A DNA stretch of 64,000 nt from Zingiber officinale (Eukaryota > Streptophyta > Magnoliopsida > Zingiberales > Zingiberaceae), in assembly GCF_018446385.1 (NCBI RefSeq), contig NC_055992.1:101946947-102010946 (forward strand), in the 5' to 3' direction. Shown one piece after another: positions 34,684 through 45,395 of the stretch (positions within the stretch are counted from its first letter, which is position 1; every line of letters starts with the position of its first letter). Made by a program: the position numbers and the translations under genes. The notes below the pieces were generated by a model. The model was not told the origin of the DNA, ran no database searches, and saw only the letters and a list, made by a program, of their open reading frames with translations.

Positions 34684-35315
34684 ATGGCCATCAAAGCACA
34701 GTCCTTGGCAGATTTCATCACGGAGGTGCATAATCTTGAACCAGAGGTTGTCTGGAAGATATATGTAAATGGGTCGGCCACTCGGTAGGGGAGTGAGATT
34801 GGAATACTACTGATCTCCCCACAAGAATAGCAGATGCAGTTGTCCGTTCAGCTAGACTACCGGGTGACCAATAATGAAGCCGAGTATGAGGCGCTCATAG
34901 CTGATCTACAGGCTGCTCAGCACGTCGGAGCTATATGAGTCCTCATACACTCAGATTTGTAGTTAGCCACTCAGCAGCTGACCGAGACGTTTGAGATAAG
35001 CAACACGCGTCTCAGGCTCTACGCAGAAGCCTTCGAAAAGTTGAAGGCAAACTTTCAGGAGGTAATCATACAGAAGATCCCCCGAGTGGAGAATCAAGCG
35101 GCGGATGAATTAGCCAAACTAGCGAGCTCACTCTCGCCGATCATTATAGCACAGCCGATCGAATAGGTATCTTTGGTGGCGCATGTTGAACGGATGGAGG
35201 GACTCACCTTCCCGAACGATTGGACGACGACACTGATAGAATATTTGTGATCAGGAGCTACACCATCCGATCGACAGGAAGCCCGGCTGCTAAGGAGAAG
35301 GGTTGGTCGATTCAC
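34684..35315 (+). pseudogene. Second (additional) RNase H domain of element B
   Basis: In the same frame as RT, after TGA at 34681, one reads SLADFITEVHN, VVWKIYVNGSATR, NNEAEYEALIADLQAA and VLIHSDL, then ANFQEVIIQKIPRVENQAADELAKL. The first catalytic Asp (VDGSAT) has become Asn (VNGSAT), which should inactivate it. Several TAG/TGA stops are present. Confidence 0.85.
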
Positions 35316-36442
35316 CCTGATAGGGGATCAACTCTACAAGAAGGCTTTTTCCCGACCTTTGCTCAAGTGCGCCGGATCAGAGGACGCCGACTACATATTG
35401 CAAACATCAAGGCTCATGTGGAGGACATCTGGGCAACCGGTCACTGGAAAGGAAGATTTTGTTGGCCGGATACTTTTGGCCGACCTTACATGAAGACGCC
35501 GCTCGGACAGTTGTCACTTGTTTGTCCTGCTATAAGTACCACAACCTCTCGCATCGGCCGATAGAAGAAATGAAAGCTTCCACTATATCGTTTCCGTTCG
35601 ACTAATGGGGCATGGACATCGTGGGGCTCTTCCCTATGGTGATCGATCAACGGAAGATCTTGCTTGTCACAGTGGACTACTTTTCCAAGTGGGTTGAAGC
35701 CGAGCCATTGACAAGAATAACCGAGCAGATGGTTCAGAAATTTATTTGGCAGCACATCATTTTCCAGTTCGGCATCCCTCGCCGACTCATCTCGGATAAT
35801 GGGAGGCAGTTCGTCGGTCGGAAGCTCAAGGAGTGGTGTGATAAGTATGTCATCCAGCCAGCCTTCACCTTGGTAGCATACCCTCAGAGCAATGGGCAGG
35901 CCGAGGTCGCCAATCGAGCGATCTTGCGAATCCTATGAGCTCAGCTCAACCATATCGGAGGAAGCTGGGTCGACGAACTTCCTAGCGTGCTGTGGGCGAT
36001 CCGCACAACTCCTAAGGAAGGAACCGGAGCAACCTCGTTCCACCTGGTGTACGGTGGCAAAGCGATCGTCCCTGTGGAAGTAGGAGTCGAGTCCGATTGG
36101 ATACAACACTACAGCGAAGACAACGCTGAGCTGAGCCTTCTGGAACCGAACTTGGTGGATGAGGCGCGCGATAAAGCAGTCGTTCAGCTGATGGCTTATA
36201 GGCAAAGAATGAGGCAGAGCTACAATTGGCGTGTGATCCCGAGGTCGTTCCAAGTTGGCGAGCTCGTATGGAAGAAGGTGAAGTCGGTCGACGACGTCAC
36301 CAAGTTGGAAGCCCCATGGGTCGGGCCCTTCAGGATCGTGGAGAAGCTCCGCTCAAGCGCCTACTACCTAGAGGATGAGGATGGATGGCGATTAGAACGT
36401 CCATGGAGCGCGAACCATCTCCAGCCATACAGAGCCGGATGA
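35316..36442 (+). pseudogene. Integrase of element B
   Basis: After a frame change, the frame from 35612 gives VTVDYFSKWVEAEPLTRI (Asp), LISDNGRQFVGRKL (Asp), and SNGQAEVANRAI (Glu), the D-D-E catalytic set. A TGA at 35936 is followed in the same frame by LPSVLWAIRTTPKEGTGATS, GELVWKKVKSVDDVTKLEA, and the end RPWSANHLQPYRAG with TGA at 36440. Zinc-binding residues (CLSCYKYHN) are read in another frame near 35515-35545. Confidence 0.88.
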
Positions 36443-36549
36443 GAGGTGCGTTGATGTAATCAATGTATTTCCTTTATCCCTGCACCCTTTGAGGGCAGGA
36501 TTGAAATCAAGAGCAAAAGGTTGTCGAAGCTCAGGCCGAACGGCAATTT

Positions 36550-37140
36550 AAATCGTCGAGCGACAACGTTAAACCCAGGTCTTCACCAACGGTCGAGCGG
36601 TGACCTTAAACCTGAGTCTTCATCAAATCGTCGAGCGACGATGTTAAACCCAGGTCTCCACTGACGGTCGAGTGGCAACCTTAAACCTGAATCTTCATCA
36701 AATCGTCGAACGACGACATTAAACTCAGGTCTCCACCGACGGTCGAGCGACGACCTTAAACCCGAGTCTTCATCAAATCATCGAGCAGCGACGTTAAACC
36801 CAGGTCTCCACTGACGGTCGAGCGATGACCTTAAACCCGAGTCTTCATCAAATCGTCGAGCGGTAACGTTAAACCCAAGTCTCCACCGATGGTCGAGCGG
36901 CGACCTTAAACCCAAGTCTTCATCAAATCGTCGAGCGGCGACGTAAAACCCAGGTCTCCACCAATGGTCGAGCAGCGACCTTAAACCTGAGTATTCATCA
37001 AATCGTCGAGCGACAACGTTAAATCCAGGTCTCCACCGACGGTCGAACAACGACCTTAAACCCGGATCTTCATCAAATCATCGAGCGAAGACGTTAAACT
37101 CAGGTCTCCATCGGTGGTCGAGCGGCGACCTTAAACCCCA
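36550..37140. repeat. 75-bp tandem array in element B 3' region
   Basis: About eight units of about 75 bp, each made of two similar halves: GTCGAGCGACGACGTTAAAC plus CCAGGTCTCCACCGACG, and GTCGAGCGGCGACCTTAAAC plus CCGAGTCTTCATCAAAT. It lies directly after INT, as such arrays do in Tat elements. It is unrelated in sequence to the 70-bp array of element A. Confidence 0.9.
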
Positions 37141-37413
37141 AAGGTAAAAACCTGATAAATTCTCGGTCAAATGGCGGCTCAAACCCGTGGAGGGGTCGTC
37201 CGTACGGGATTATATAACTACCCCTGATCGGGAAGACTGCGAACAAATGTGGAAAAGGGAAGCTACGCTACAACAAGCGAGCATGCGTTTCATTAACAAG
37301 AAGGGTACTGCCGAACGACGGGGATACATTCAATACCTAAACAAAATTTTTTCCTATAAACTCCTCGATCACTCAATGTAGTCAAAAGCTTCGTCAGGTA
37401 TGGAGTCGAGGTG

Positions 37414-39583
37414 CTAGACGCGGTTAACGTTGCTGTCGGACAGGGCCTCAGAGATGTGGCCGTTCGTCTTCAGTTGGCTAAGCATCGCGTCGATGGCTAG
37501 CTTAAACGATCGAACGACCCGCTTGACTGCCTTGTAAAGGAACTGGTCCAAGCGGAGGTATGCTTGCTTCATGGTCTCTAAGCAGCTCAGTTCAGCATTC
37601 TGGTACGTATTCAGGGCGGTGCGGGAAGACTCCAAAGCATCTTCAAGGGTCTTCACTTGCCCTTGAAGATCAGCGTCCCTAGCCAAACGGCTGTCCCGTT
37701 CGGCGATCAGAAAGTTCTCCGCTTCCCTGAGCTTCTCGGCTAAATTCCGACCCTCCTGGTTCTTCAGCTCCAGGTCAACTATGGCGCGTTTCTTCCTATT
37801 GGTGGCCATCTCGATCTTGTGGTCATAAGTTTTCACCTGAGTTTCGAGCTGACCCAGCATGATGGCCTGATCGGCTGATCTCTTCCGCTCGACCTCCAAG
37901 AGTTTATTGGCCCTCTCTAGATCGGCCTGCAATTGGGCAATGGATGGCCCCTAGGAGGAAGAGGCTCCTCTAGAAAGCTTAAGTTTCTTTAGCTCCTCCT
38001 TCACAAGCGCCAGGCGGTTGCATACCGCCACGCTCTCCACCCAGTACTGGCGCCGAGCGGAAAAACCTTAGTACCGAACGGAGGTAAAAACACAAATTGA
38101 TCATTGTATACATACGCCGGTGTACATTTGTAGGTGGCTGTTGGCGAGCAGCCCGGGCGACATTATTGTGGCGTGTGCTCTAGCTTCCTCCTAGACTTTA
38201 GCGAGCGGCCCGTGGATGTGTATTTGATGTTCAGGAGTTTGCAGTTGATCGCCGTCCGCCAGGAACTCCTCTGTTGGGAGGTGGAGAATGGCCGTCACGG
38301 ATCAGCGGCCGCTCGGGGCCGATTGAGCCGATGCTTCGGGACTAGAAGGCTGACCGGCTGAAGCCGAGAGAATACCAGATCACAGAACCCTCTGCTGAGC
38401 TAGAGGGAGAGACGCAATCGACTGGGTAGCAATCGGGTTCGGTATTAGATCGGAAAGCGATGGAGTCCGGTTGGAGGAAATGGCTTCTAACGCTTCATGG
38501 GCGTTTGCGGGGGATAGGATGCCCCCCCTGCTCTGGGACTCGCACCGCCCAAGTGCATTGAGCGGAAGGCTCTCACCCTCAGAAGTCGAGTCTTCGGTCC
38601 AAGCGGCTGGCGGCATGTTGTGAGGTAGGTCAATCATCCATTCTAGGTGAGTTGTCCAACCGGCAGCGCCTGAATCCATAGTCGGCGCGCCCTCGCCCTT
38701 AGGTGTACCCTCATGCGAGCCGACCAGAGTCAGGCCGAGGCTTGCCATTTCCTTCGCTGCTGCCGCCTCTATCTAAGCCTGCTTGAGCTTCATCAGACCG
38801 GCCGCCCGAGCACGTATCATGATGTCATCTGCAAAAGAAGGAAAGTATCAGTTAGACTCAAGGGAAGAATGTCGAGAAATTTCATACCTAAGCTGCTCGG
38901 GAGCTTCGTTTAGATCAGACTCAGCCCGAACATGTACATAACATCCTCCAGCAACAGCTTGTTGATGTCAAATTTCTAGCCGGACAGCATGTTCGCCCCA
39001 TGGAGGTATTCCGATCGGGTCTTGTACTTCTTCAAATCTGGCTAAGGTGGAAGCCCGACCTACCAGGTTGTGCGAAAGCTTCGCCGCTCGGGGGTCTCAG
39101 GAAAAAGAAGTACTCCTTCCAGTGTTTATTAGAAGTAGGCATTTTGTCAAAAAAGACCAGGCCGACCAGAGATTGGAAGAGGTAGGTGCCCATTTCAGAC
39201 TGCTTGGGATAATAGAAATAATGAAACACTTATGGAGTAAGCGGGATGCCGTGCAGCCGGAACAGCATGACAACACCACACAGAAGATGGAAGAAGTTAG
39301 GGACGAGCTGGGGGAGCGGGACACGAAAATAATTACTAACTTCTGTTATGAATGGGTGGATCGGATATCGAAGACCGGCCATGAATTGGTCTTTGAATAG
39401 GCAGATCATGTCGATCGGCGGATCGTTCGGCTGATCGAATGGAGAAGCCAAGACAATTTCATGGTTAGAGGGAATGTCGAAGGCATTTATGAGCCTCGCC
39501 GCGTCGCCCGCATCAAATCGAGTTTCCATGGTGATGTACCACATGTCGGGAGCAGGGTCCGATGGCTGCGACGAACTAGCCAT
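37414..39583 (-). pseudogene. Antisense accessory gene of element B (gypsy-type transposase domain plus coiled coil)
   Basis: ATG at 39583 (minus strand) opens MASSSQPSDPAPDMWY, then ICLFKDQFMAGLRYPIHPFI, LVPNFFHLLCGVVMLF and HWKEYFFFLRPPSGEAFAQ, the same domain as the antisense genes of element A. A likely splice acceptor (TTTTGCAG, about 38830) leads to an exon reading IRARAAGLMKLKQA, then a Ser/Pro-rich stretch to about 38380. The C-terminal part (37932-37414) is a coiled coil: QADLERANKLLEVERKRSAD, LREAENFLIAERDSRLARD, AELSCLETMKQAYLRLDQFL. In-frame stops such as TAG in KQA-stop-IEAAA are CAG-to-TAG type. It lies between the tandem array and the 3' LTR, opposite to gag-pol. Function of the family is unknown. 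Confidence 0.8.
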
Positions 39584-39814
39584 CGTCGGAAAACAAGATA
39601 ACAGGGAGATGGACGGAAAAGGGGACAGGAAAACACCAAAGCAGAAGCGGGAAAGTAACGGAAGGAAAAGAACCAAGCGGGCGCAAGATTGTAGAAATTA
39701 CAGAAGGGGATCGCTGAGAGGAGAAGCCGAGGTTCGTCGGAGCACTGGACACGAGTAGTATTGCCGGAGCACACGAAGAAGACGCCAGTGAAAGAACAGA
39801 AGTCGACACTGCGG

Positions 39815-39824
39815 CTTTATAAAG
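39815..39824 (-). promoter_or_regulatory. TATA-like box of element B antisense gene
   Basis: Minus strand CTTTATAAAG, 232-241 bp upstream of the ATG at 39583. The parallel with 5473 and 11255 in element A supports a real antisense promoter. Confidence 0.45.
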
Positions 39825-39839
39825 AGGGGGTTCGGCTGA

Positions 39840-40270
39840 CCGGAGTCGTCCGATCTAGGGCACAAAATCCAAAGTATAGATCCAGTCGTTGAATTCAAAC
39901 TGCCAAGCATCACATCAGCAGTTGTCACCTCGAACGTGCGGTGGTGACACGTGGCAGGCTCCCACTGGGCGGTTGTCGCCTCAGACAGGCGGCAATCGCA
40001 ACAACGACACGTGGCACACTCTCACAGGGCGGCATTTAATGGGCGCCATCATTAAGCGTGGGGGCGCGCTCGGCCTTAATTGGCGGGATTTGCATGAATT
40101 CTGAGGACATTCGGGATACGTCAGCATTGACCGCGCGGTTCGCCGAGCGGCCTTGAATATCGATCCTACGTAGACTGGTCGGGATCCAACTAGCATACTG
40201 GTCGACCGGCCAATCAATCACCAGACCACCTTGTCCAGTCAGTTGGACTTGCCATCTCCTTCGACTAGAC
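39840..40270. other. Spacer between antisense gene and 3' LTR of element B
   Basis: GC-rich non-coding DNA with a twice-repeated GACACGTGGCA core (around 39945 and 40008) within short direct repeats. CACGTG is a G-box type element in plant promoters; the position upstream of the antisense TATA box is suggestive only. Confidence 0.4.
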
Positions 40271-40286
40271 TTGAGAGGTAGATATG
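40270..40286 (+). other. Polypurine tract of element B
   Basis: CTTGAGAGGTAGATATG directly before the TGATCCGG start of the 3' LTR. Matches the element A tract in its first six bases and in position. Confidence 0.7.
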
Positions 40287-41106
40287 TGATCCGGTGACAA
40301 GGTCGGGCCCCACCACGCAGAGAGGTCAACGGTCGGTCAACGACTCAAGCTAGTGTCCGATCGGGCGACCCCATCTTACAGCTTGGTCTCGAACTGAGCT
40401 TCCGACGCTCAACTATCACTAAAGCAGGCGCCAACCGACAAGTCATTTGCGGAGCAGCTGAGCATGCGTCGGGCGGACATCCTGATCAGATCATAGCCAT
40501 CAGAGCGCAAACCCGACCCAGCAAACCTGGACAATGGAAGTAGCCGAACGGTCGTCCCGCTCGGCCAAACAACGGAATTAGCCGAGCGGACCACCCACTC
40601 GGCCCTCTAGCAGACAGAAGCAGGATCAATTGATATCCTCCTCGAGATCCGTGTCATAGACAGACAGCATAGTCGCCGACATGATCAGGCAGAGAATCAT
40701 ATGACGGAAGCTTCCACTATCTTATCAAGATATGCTTGGGCTGTTGAGGTATGGTGTCAGGTACACTTTTCTGACACGTTCTATCAGGGAGAGCTTTGAG
40801 ATGTGTGCACGCCTCGAGGGGCGTGCACGCGCACTCCCGAGAGCCCTATATATATGGGACCCCAGGTTTTAACGGAGGTATGTGCATTCTACTGTAGCTA
40901 CAATTACGTTGTTGCTTTCGTTTCTTTGCTTGTTTGCCTTCGCCGGAGATATGACTTGAGCGTCGGAGGGCCATCGCCGAGGCACTACTCCCTAGCTCGG
41001 CACTGACAATTTTGTGCTTGCAGGATAGTCTCATCGGAGGTCCACACACGGTCAATAGAAACGTCATATCTTCAGTGTCCGTCACCTCGACTCTCAGACA
41101 GGATCA
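40287..41106 (+). repeat. Element B 3' LTR
   Basis: 820 bp, partner of 30312-31178; it lacks about 45 bp relative to the 5' copy near 40375 and elsewhere. It keeps the TATA-like box at 40846-40858. Ends GACAGGATCA. Confidence 0.9.
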
Positions 41107-41933
41107 CGTATGTCTTTCTATAATCTCAATTGAGACGTATACACCACTAATATCTTAAGAGGTATAATCCCTTTTTTAATTACCATTTCATTCTCTAGTA
41201 AACTATCTGTAACAATAGTTATTTTATTTCTTATTTTATTTTTCCTTTAGTATTATAACTTAAAACAGGACTCGTCCTTTTATCTCTCTCATCCATTTTA
41301 TCTCTAGAACATATAAAATATTAAACACCCTACGCAGTGAGCGCAACTCTCGTCTGTTTTTCATCCGGGTTTGAGACTGGATTTGCAAAACAACTAAACA
41401 TATCACTAATTTTTTTTCGGTTTATCCCTGAAAATTGCAGCAGAATTAATAAGGATAGAAAATGATATGTAGCATCCCATGGAATAGCTTTCCTCGTGAA
41501 ACTGTACTGAACCGAACTTTATATATGGAGCTTTAAGGGATGTTGGAGTTCAGATTAATACCCCACGAGTATGCGTAGAGTTCACAAAAGATGGCAGTCG
41601 TCTTAGTTAACTTTGTAATTTACCTCCATTCATACAAAAGAGTGTCTCTGGAATGAATGTAATCATCGTTTGCTAAAAAAGAGTTCACAAAAGATATCAA
41701 GAACAAAAGAACTATTTATGGCACAGCCAGAAACATTCTTAAAATGTTACCGAGTCTTCAACAAGATTCCAATTGAGTAAATGGGATAAAAATGCTGGAT
41801 ATTATCGACAGATGTTCTTGTATGAACTCAATTGAAAAGTTGATGTGGCTGAAAAAGTAATTGGATAAGCTTATAATTCAAACTTGAATGGGGGTGGATA
41901 GTAGACCACAAGAATGGATACCAACAGGGAGAG
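41107..41933. other. Region between element B and Alba stop codon
   Basis: AT-rich DNA with no frame of interest. The right part (about 41550-41933) is likely to hold the 3' UTR of the Alba gene, which reads right to left. No clear polyadenylation signal can be singled out. Confidence 0.5.
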
Positions 41934-44900
41934 CTAGTTCCCTCCTCTCCCACGGACACCCATCCGTCCTCGTGCACGATCATAACCTCTGCCGCCACTG
42001 CCATTCCTTCCGCCACCAACTGGGCCACCTCCATATCCTCCTACATAGACAGGACCTGCAGTGCCTATTGCATCAAGAGATTGAATCAACATAGAAGAAT
42101 TTGAGTGAAAAATTTTAAGCAAAGAAGATAAATAACAGAGCTATAAGCAGGCATTCAAGATCTGAAGTTATTGTTAGCCTCTCATATCTGTATGGAACTT
42201 AATAAGAATAGAAAATGTAGAAGCTGAAAACAAGTTCAACTATAATGACTATGTGAATTAAAATGAGTGCAATAAGATGGATATGGACATTAACACACCA
42301 ATGCTACTATTAAGCCAATAGATCAAGATCAGCCTATTTCAGTACCTGTAGAACCTTCTGGCAATGGTAAGACTATTATCGATTGCAATATCTGCTTAAG
42401 TACTAGCAAGTTACATCTATTTCAATCTATACATGTTCCAAATACTTCATTCGGTACCAATTGACTTTTTAGTAAATTCAAGAATTTTTCTAATCATATT
42501 AGCTAATTTAGCTAGTCCTATACTTTAAAATTGTTCTGAAATACACTCTGAATAATTGCATGACAAAATGAATCATTATGAGATTACCATAAAAATTCCA
42601 ACCTCTACCTGGCCCACCACCTCTGCTCCAATTTCCATTCCATCCACCATTTTCTATCATGAAAAAGAGTGTATTGAAAAAAGATCGAACAAAAGAAATG
42701 AAATAGAAGGGAACAAAGATCAATTGTGAATATAATCCATCATAAAGACACATGCAAATATATAAAAAGTATATGTAAAATTCATAATAGTACGACAATA
42801 GACTGAAGTATCAAATAGTGACGCATGTACAATACAAGGTTCAAAAAATTAGAATACCTTGATTGTTTCGGTAGTCACCGTGTCCACCTTGATTATAGCT
42901 GATACTGCTGTACCCCCCACTGCTGTACCCACCTCGATTGCTGCGGTATCCATAATACCCACCCTGATTGTTGTTATATCCACCATAGCCACCATATCCA
43001 CCTCTTGTCCAGCCCCTTCCTCTTCCACTGCCCCTACCGCGTCCCAGTCCATATGAATCTTTTACAAGTAAAACAAATTACATATGGAATCCATAGTTAT
43101 AACTAGATCTTCATTGTTTACCAATGTTTTGTTTTTTCCAAACTCAGTACCTTGATTAAGCTGGCCTAATGTTTGTCGATGTTGTTGTTGTTGTTGAGGC
43201 TGTTGTAATTGTTGGAACTTCTGTTGACGCTTTGGCTGCTCAATTTGAGCTGGCGCTTGATAACTAAGAATGGAGCAAATTCAACCTTATACACATATTT
43301 TCTAGTACAGTGAACTCTAGAATTATGTTTAAGATGGCAATTATTAAATTCTAGTACCCTGTGGTCTTCTTTTTAGGCTCTCCGGTTGACAAAGTTACAG
43401 AGATCACTGACACAAGACGTTTTGTCTTCAACCTGTAACAATACTATGTAAGGGTATATTACCAACGGACCTACTGAAAAGACTCATTCTATTGAGGAAA
43501 AAAGTTCACCAAATGACTCACGGGACCAAACCCTCTTCAATAGGCTCCCAAACATTAGTGATTCTGACAGAACTTATTGAGATATCTTGATGTAAATGAG
43601 GATTCCATTTCTGTGCTAAATATATTAATCAGGAAAATCTAAATTAAGAAATCTACTAACAAAAAGACAAATAAGTAAAATTACAATCTTGATAATCTCG
43701 GTAGCAGCTACTGCTTTGCTGATTGCCTGTCCCATAGCCTTTAGCACAATCACCCTCAAACTTCTTTCCTGAATGGAAATTCACATTAATTACTAGCAAA
43801 TTAAAAGATATCAACGTTTGAGATGGATGAAAAAACAAAAATAAATAGTGAATTTCCTACAATACCTAGCAAAAATAAGCATCATTTAGCTGGCAAAGTC
43901 TCCATGTCACATTTTAGAAAGTATTTTACAGCACCACAGTTTAATATTGATAGAAACACCATGACTTTTAAACTTAGCAAGAGAGAGCATTTGAGTATCA
44001 TAAGGAGAATGTATTAGGCTATTAAAATCAAATGAGATAGTGTATATCAAAATAATTCAAATTTGGTGAACACAAGATAAGAACGGTAAACATTCACTCA
44101 TTTGGAGGACCAGTGTAGACTGAAAGCTCCCTGGCAAGTGGCTATAGTATGCTTCACAATCTTAGAAAGAATCCTAATGTAAAGGCAAAAGGATTAAACG
44201 AAGCAAAATTCTTCAATGTTGAAGCAACATTAATAATCAATATGTTTTAAGAATTACTACTTGTAGTTGGCAACTTTTAAGATCTATACTGTTTTAAGAA
44301 TTCCTACTTTTCTTTATTTCACAGGTAAAAATCTACAAGTCAGAGGCTGAAAGAATTTCCTCAAATAATTTGCAGAGGGATTATGATAGCTATAGCAGTC
44401 AGATAAAACCAAATTAATATGTGGATTCATATTTCAGCTTAACGTAATTGTTATAATAAGTAATGAGCAAATTAACACATGGACAGGCACAGAAGTCACT
44501 GTTGATGTATTGGTACTTCATCCCAAAAAGTACAACGGGTTATTCCTGCTAGTTTCTCAATGAAGAAAGATCAAATGCAAAATGTTAGCATTTCGTTTAC
44601 TCCATTAATTGTCATCTGTCCTATCTTCTCCAGAGCAAACCTCATCTAGAGAATATTAAGATCCCAATTTCACTTTTGGTTTTTAGAAAATAAGTTTGCA
44701 AAGTAGAAACTATGAAGGATACGGGAAAGTCCAAACTCATCCTGAACAAGCCCCAGATTCCCATGAACTGTTCCCTTCATTTCTATTATATTAAGAGGTT
44801 CTCAAAATAAACCGTCAAGATTTCTGTCTCTGATACTACTCCAAGGTTAGGAAATGACAAACAAGAATGACACGTACAAATACATCCGACCAAAGAAGGG

Positions 44901-45085
44901 AAATACCCAAAAGAACATCGAATCCCCACAAAAGCTAACCGCAAGGGAGAAGCAGAAGCGGATACCTGAAGTAGGCTGGTGGCGTAGTTGACATAATTAC
45001 GGATGAGTCCCTGCGAAGTGATGCGGATCTCATTGTCGTTGATTCCCACCGACTCCGGCCGAGGTTTCTCTATTTCCCTTTGCAT
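41934..45085 (-). CDS. Alba-domain RNA/DNA-binding protein with RGG-type tail, eight exons
   Basis: Exons on the minus strand: 45085-44966, 43768-43685, 43610-43522, 43432-43358, 43263-43151, 43058-42858, 42653-42588, 42055-41934. Every intron is GT-AG, phases match, and the 870-bp join is open (289 residues, stop TAG 41936-41934). Residues 1-120 hold the Alba fold: NEIRITSQGLIRNYVNYATS, then VIVLKAMGQAISKAVAATEI, DISISSVRITNVWEPIEEGL and KRLVSVISVTLS. Residues about 130-157 are Gln-rich; from about 160 on it is Gly/Arg/Tyr-rich with RGR, RGG and GGYGGY repeats. Long plant Alba proteins of this design bind RNA and occur in cytoplasmic granules; nuclear roles are also known. The start is the first in-frame ATG after a stop; an upstream GTG is rejected. 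Intron 1 is longest (1197 bp). A SINE lies 66 bp upstream. Confidence 0.93.
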
Positions 45086-45151
45086 CTCCTGCTTCACATC
45101 TTTTTCCGTTGAGGAGACGACAACATGTGCTTACTAGTTGGAACAAATTCT
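45086..45151 (-). promoter_or_regulatory. Alba 5' leader or proximal promoter
   Basis: The 66 bp between the start codon and the SINE. It includes an in-frame stop (TAA) and no upstream ATG in frame. Whether transcription starts here or beyond the SINE cannot be seen from sequence; no TATA box is evident. Confidence 0.4.
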
Positions 45152-45378
45152 GCCCCCAGGGGCTGGATCAGTTGGTAAGTTGGTGGTATGTTTACAGCAT
45201 GGAGCGACGGTTCGAATGTCACCAGTTGCAATGTGGGATAATATCCCCGTCTGCTGGCTTAAAGCCTCGAACAACCATCAACTTGTCAACCCAGCATTCA
45301 CCCTGATTTACCTTCCTCCTACAATACCATGGGGCAGGCGTAGGGGGCCGCTGGGCGGCGGAACCCGCCTTTGCAGCA
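45152..45378 (+). mobile_element. tRNA-derived SINE
   Basis: A 227-bp insertion bounded by the 17-bp direct repeat TAGTTGGAACAAATTCT at 45135-45151 and 45379-45395. An A-box-like TGGATCAGTTGG lies at 45164-45175 and a B-box-like GGTTCGAATGT at 45209-45219, the internal RNA polymerase III promoter of tRNA-derived SINEs. The 3' part is GC-rich (GGCCGCTGGGCGGCGG) and ends TTTGCAGCA without a long poly-A. A target duplication of this length is expected for LINE-machinery insertion. Family not identified. Confidence 0.88.
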
Positions 45379-45395
45379 TAGTTGGAACAAATTCT

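Larger units (their letters stand above)
30312..41106 (+). mobile_element. Element B: Tat-lineage Ty3-gypsy LTR retrotransposon
   Basis: Direct repeats at 30312-31178 and 40287-41106 start TGATCCGGTGACAAGG and end near GACAGGATCA (GACAAGATTA in the 5' copy). The internal order is primer-binding site, gag, PR, RT, RNase H, second RNase H, INT, tandem array, antisense gene, polypurine tract. This is the same plan as element A but in the other orientation. Flanking 5-mers are CATAG and CGTAT, so any target duplication is degraded or absent. In-frame TAG and TGA codons and one frame change in pol show it is defective. Length is 10.8 kb. Confidence 0.93.

Noticed and set aside
36553-37140. Regularly spaced repeats reminiscent of a CRISPR array
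   Set aside because: Head-to-tail units with no unique spacers, inside a plant retrotransposon; the same applies to the arrays at 3590 and 47505.
30307-41111. CATAG/CGTAT as a target duplication of element B
   Set aside because: Only three of five bases agree; it could be a decayed duplication but the evidence is too weak to claim.
45085-45097. Longer Alba N-terminus from a GTG at 45097
   Set aside because: No ATG in that extension; the first in-frame ATG at 45085 gives a normal Alba N-terminus, and GTG starts are not expected in plant nuclear genes.
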